A DNA stretch of 5,441 nucleotides from Chitinophagaceae bacterium (GTDB taxonomy: Bacteria > Bacteroidota > Bacteroidia > Chitinophagales > Chitinophagaceae). Under the pieces are notes generated by a model, which had not been told where the DNA came from, searched no databases, and was given only the letters and a program-made list of their open reading frames with translations. The stretch spans positions 1 to 5,441 of the forward strand of contig DMRT01000289.1 of the NCBI GenBank assembly GCA_003455235.1, read 5' to 3'. The translations under genes were made by a program, and so were the position numbers. Positions 5,311-5,441 of this stretch are shown here, piece after piece (the first letter of the stretch is position 1; the number at the start of each line of letters is the position of its first letter).

Positions 5311-5441
5311 ATGAAAATGAAAAAAGACGGGACTCCAGATTTGAGATGTTTTTCCAAAAAAGTTAGGGAAATAATCAAAAATGGTGAGATTGAAGACAGG
5401 AAGAAAGATGCTCAGACTGCTACTGAAATCTTATCCAAAAG
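5311..5441 (+). CDS. Unrecognised ORF at the right edge, 3'-truncated by window edge
   Basis: An open frame of 43 complete codons begins with the ATG at 5311 and has no stop before the window end. The visible part starts MKMKKDGTPDLRCFSKKV and continues with a lysine/glutamate-rich, probably helical stretch (REIIKNGEIEDRKKDAQ, then TATEILSK). It is basic and soluble, without a signal peptide or membrane segment. I do not recognise the family. A second Met two codons later (5317) could be the start instead; no Shine-Dalgarno sequence separates them. GC and codon choice (AAA, AGA, AGG, TTA) match the AT-rich insert and not the core genes. It would be the first gene of the element, so an accessory or cargo function is possible but not shown. 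Confidence 0.5.
   Translation, partial: MKMKKDGTPDLRCFSKKVREIIKNGEIEDRKKDAQTATEILSK

Larger units (their letters stand above)
5041..5441. mobile_element. Probable end of an inserted element or genomic island in comM
   Basis: Sequence identity to the comM coding pattern stops at about 5040. From there GC is about 32% over 401 bases, against about 55% in the 240 bases before (hand counts). No comM 3' half is present in any frame up to the window end, so the insert is at least 400 bases and continues to the right. No transposase or integrase is in view, and the left boundary is known only to within a few bases because the base at 5040 may still belong to comM. The type of element cannot be told. 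It does not begin with the GTGYG of a group II intron, and the frame does not stay open as an intein would require. Confidence 0.6.

Noticed and set aside
5041..5441. CRISPR array or tRNA gene as the insertion landmark
   Set aside because: No regularly spaced repeats of CRISPR length and no cloverleaf or CCA-type tRNA end can be seen; the repeats present are 7-9 bases.

Overview
The window looks like chromosomal DNA of a Bacteroidota bacterium, most likely a Chitinophagaceae relative. This rests on the style of the proteins (a Bacteroidota-type dihydroorotase, a short MutS-like ATPase, a DUF3179 membrane protein, YifB/ComM), moderate GC in the core genes, start codons without convincing Shine-Dalgarno sequences, and a short TAnnTTTG-like promoter candidate. 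The lineage is my inference; no rRNA or other marker gene is present.

Layout from left to right, all recognised genes on the + strand. Positions 1-1084 are the 3' part of a dihydroorotase gene (pyrC), whose start lies outside the window. After 31 bases holding a CCCC/GGGG palindrome comes a 438-codon MutS-family ATPase (1116-2432). A 122-base gap is mostly filled by a large palindrome built from degenerate 7-base units (2450-2530). It is followed by a DUF3179 membrane-anchored protein (2555-3742), then a small AT-rich gene for a two-helix membrane protein (3831-4046), then an upstream region with a long imperfect hairpin that ends one base before the next start codon. That gene is yifB/comM (start 4194).

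The most notable event is in yifB/comM. Its reading frame follows the family up to the conserved PHHTISD segment and then stops matching at about position 5040. Nine foreign codons and a stop follow, so the Walker B half of the ATPase is missing. At the same point GC falls from about 55% (4801-5040) to about 32% (5041-5441, my hand counts). The right-hand 400 bases look like one end of an inserted element: AT-rich, several small dyads, a repeated 9-mer, and an unrecognised ORF that begins at 5311 and runs off the window. comM is a known integration target for resistance islands in Acinetobacter, so an island in the equivalent gene here is plausible, but the element's enzymes are not in view.

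The genes do not form one obvious pathway. pyrC belongs to pyrimidine synthesis. The MutS-like protein and YifB/ComM are both DNA-handling ATPases but are not adjacent. The DUF3179 and small membrane proteins have no known role.
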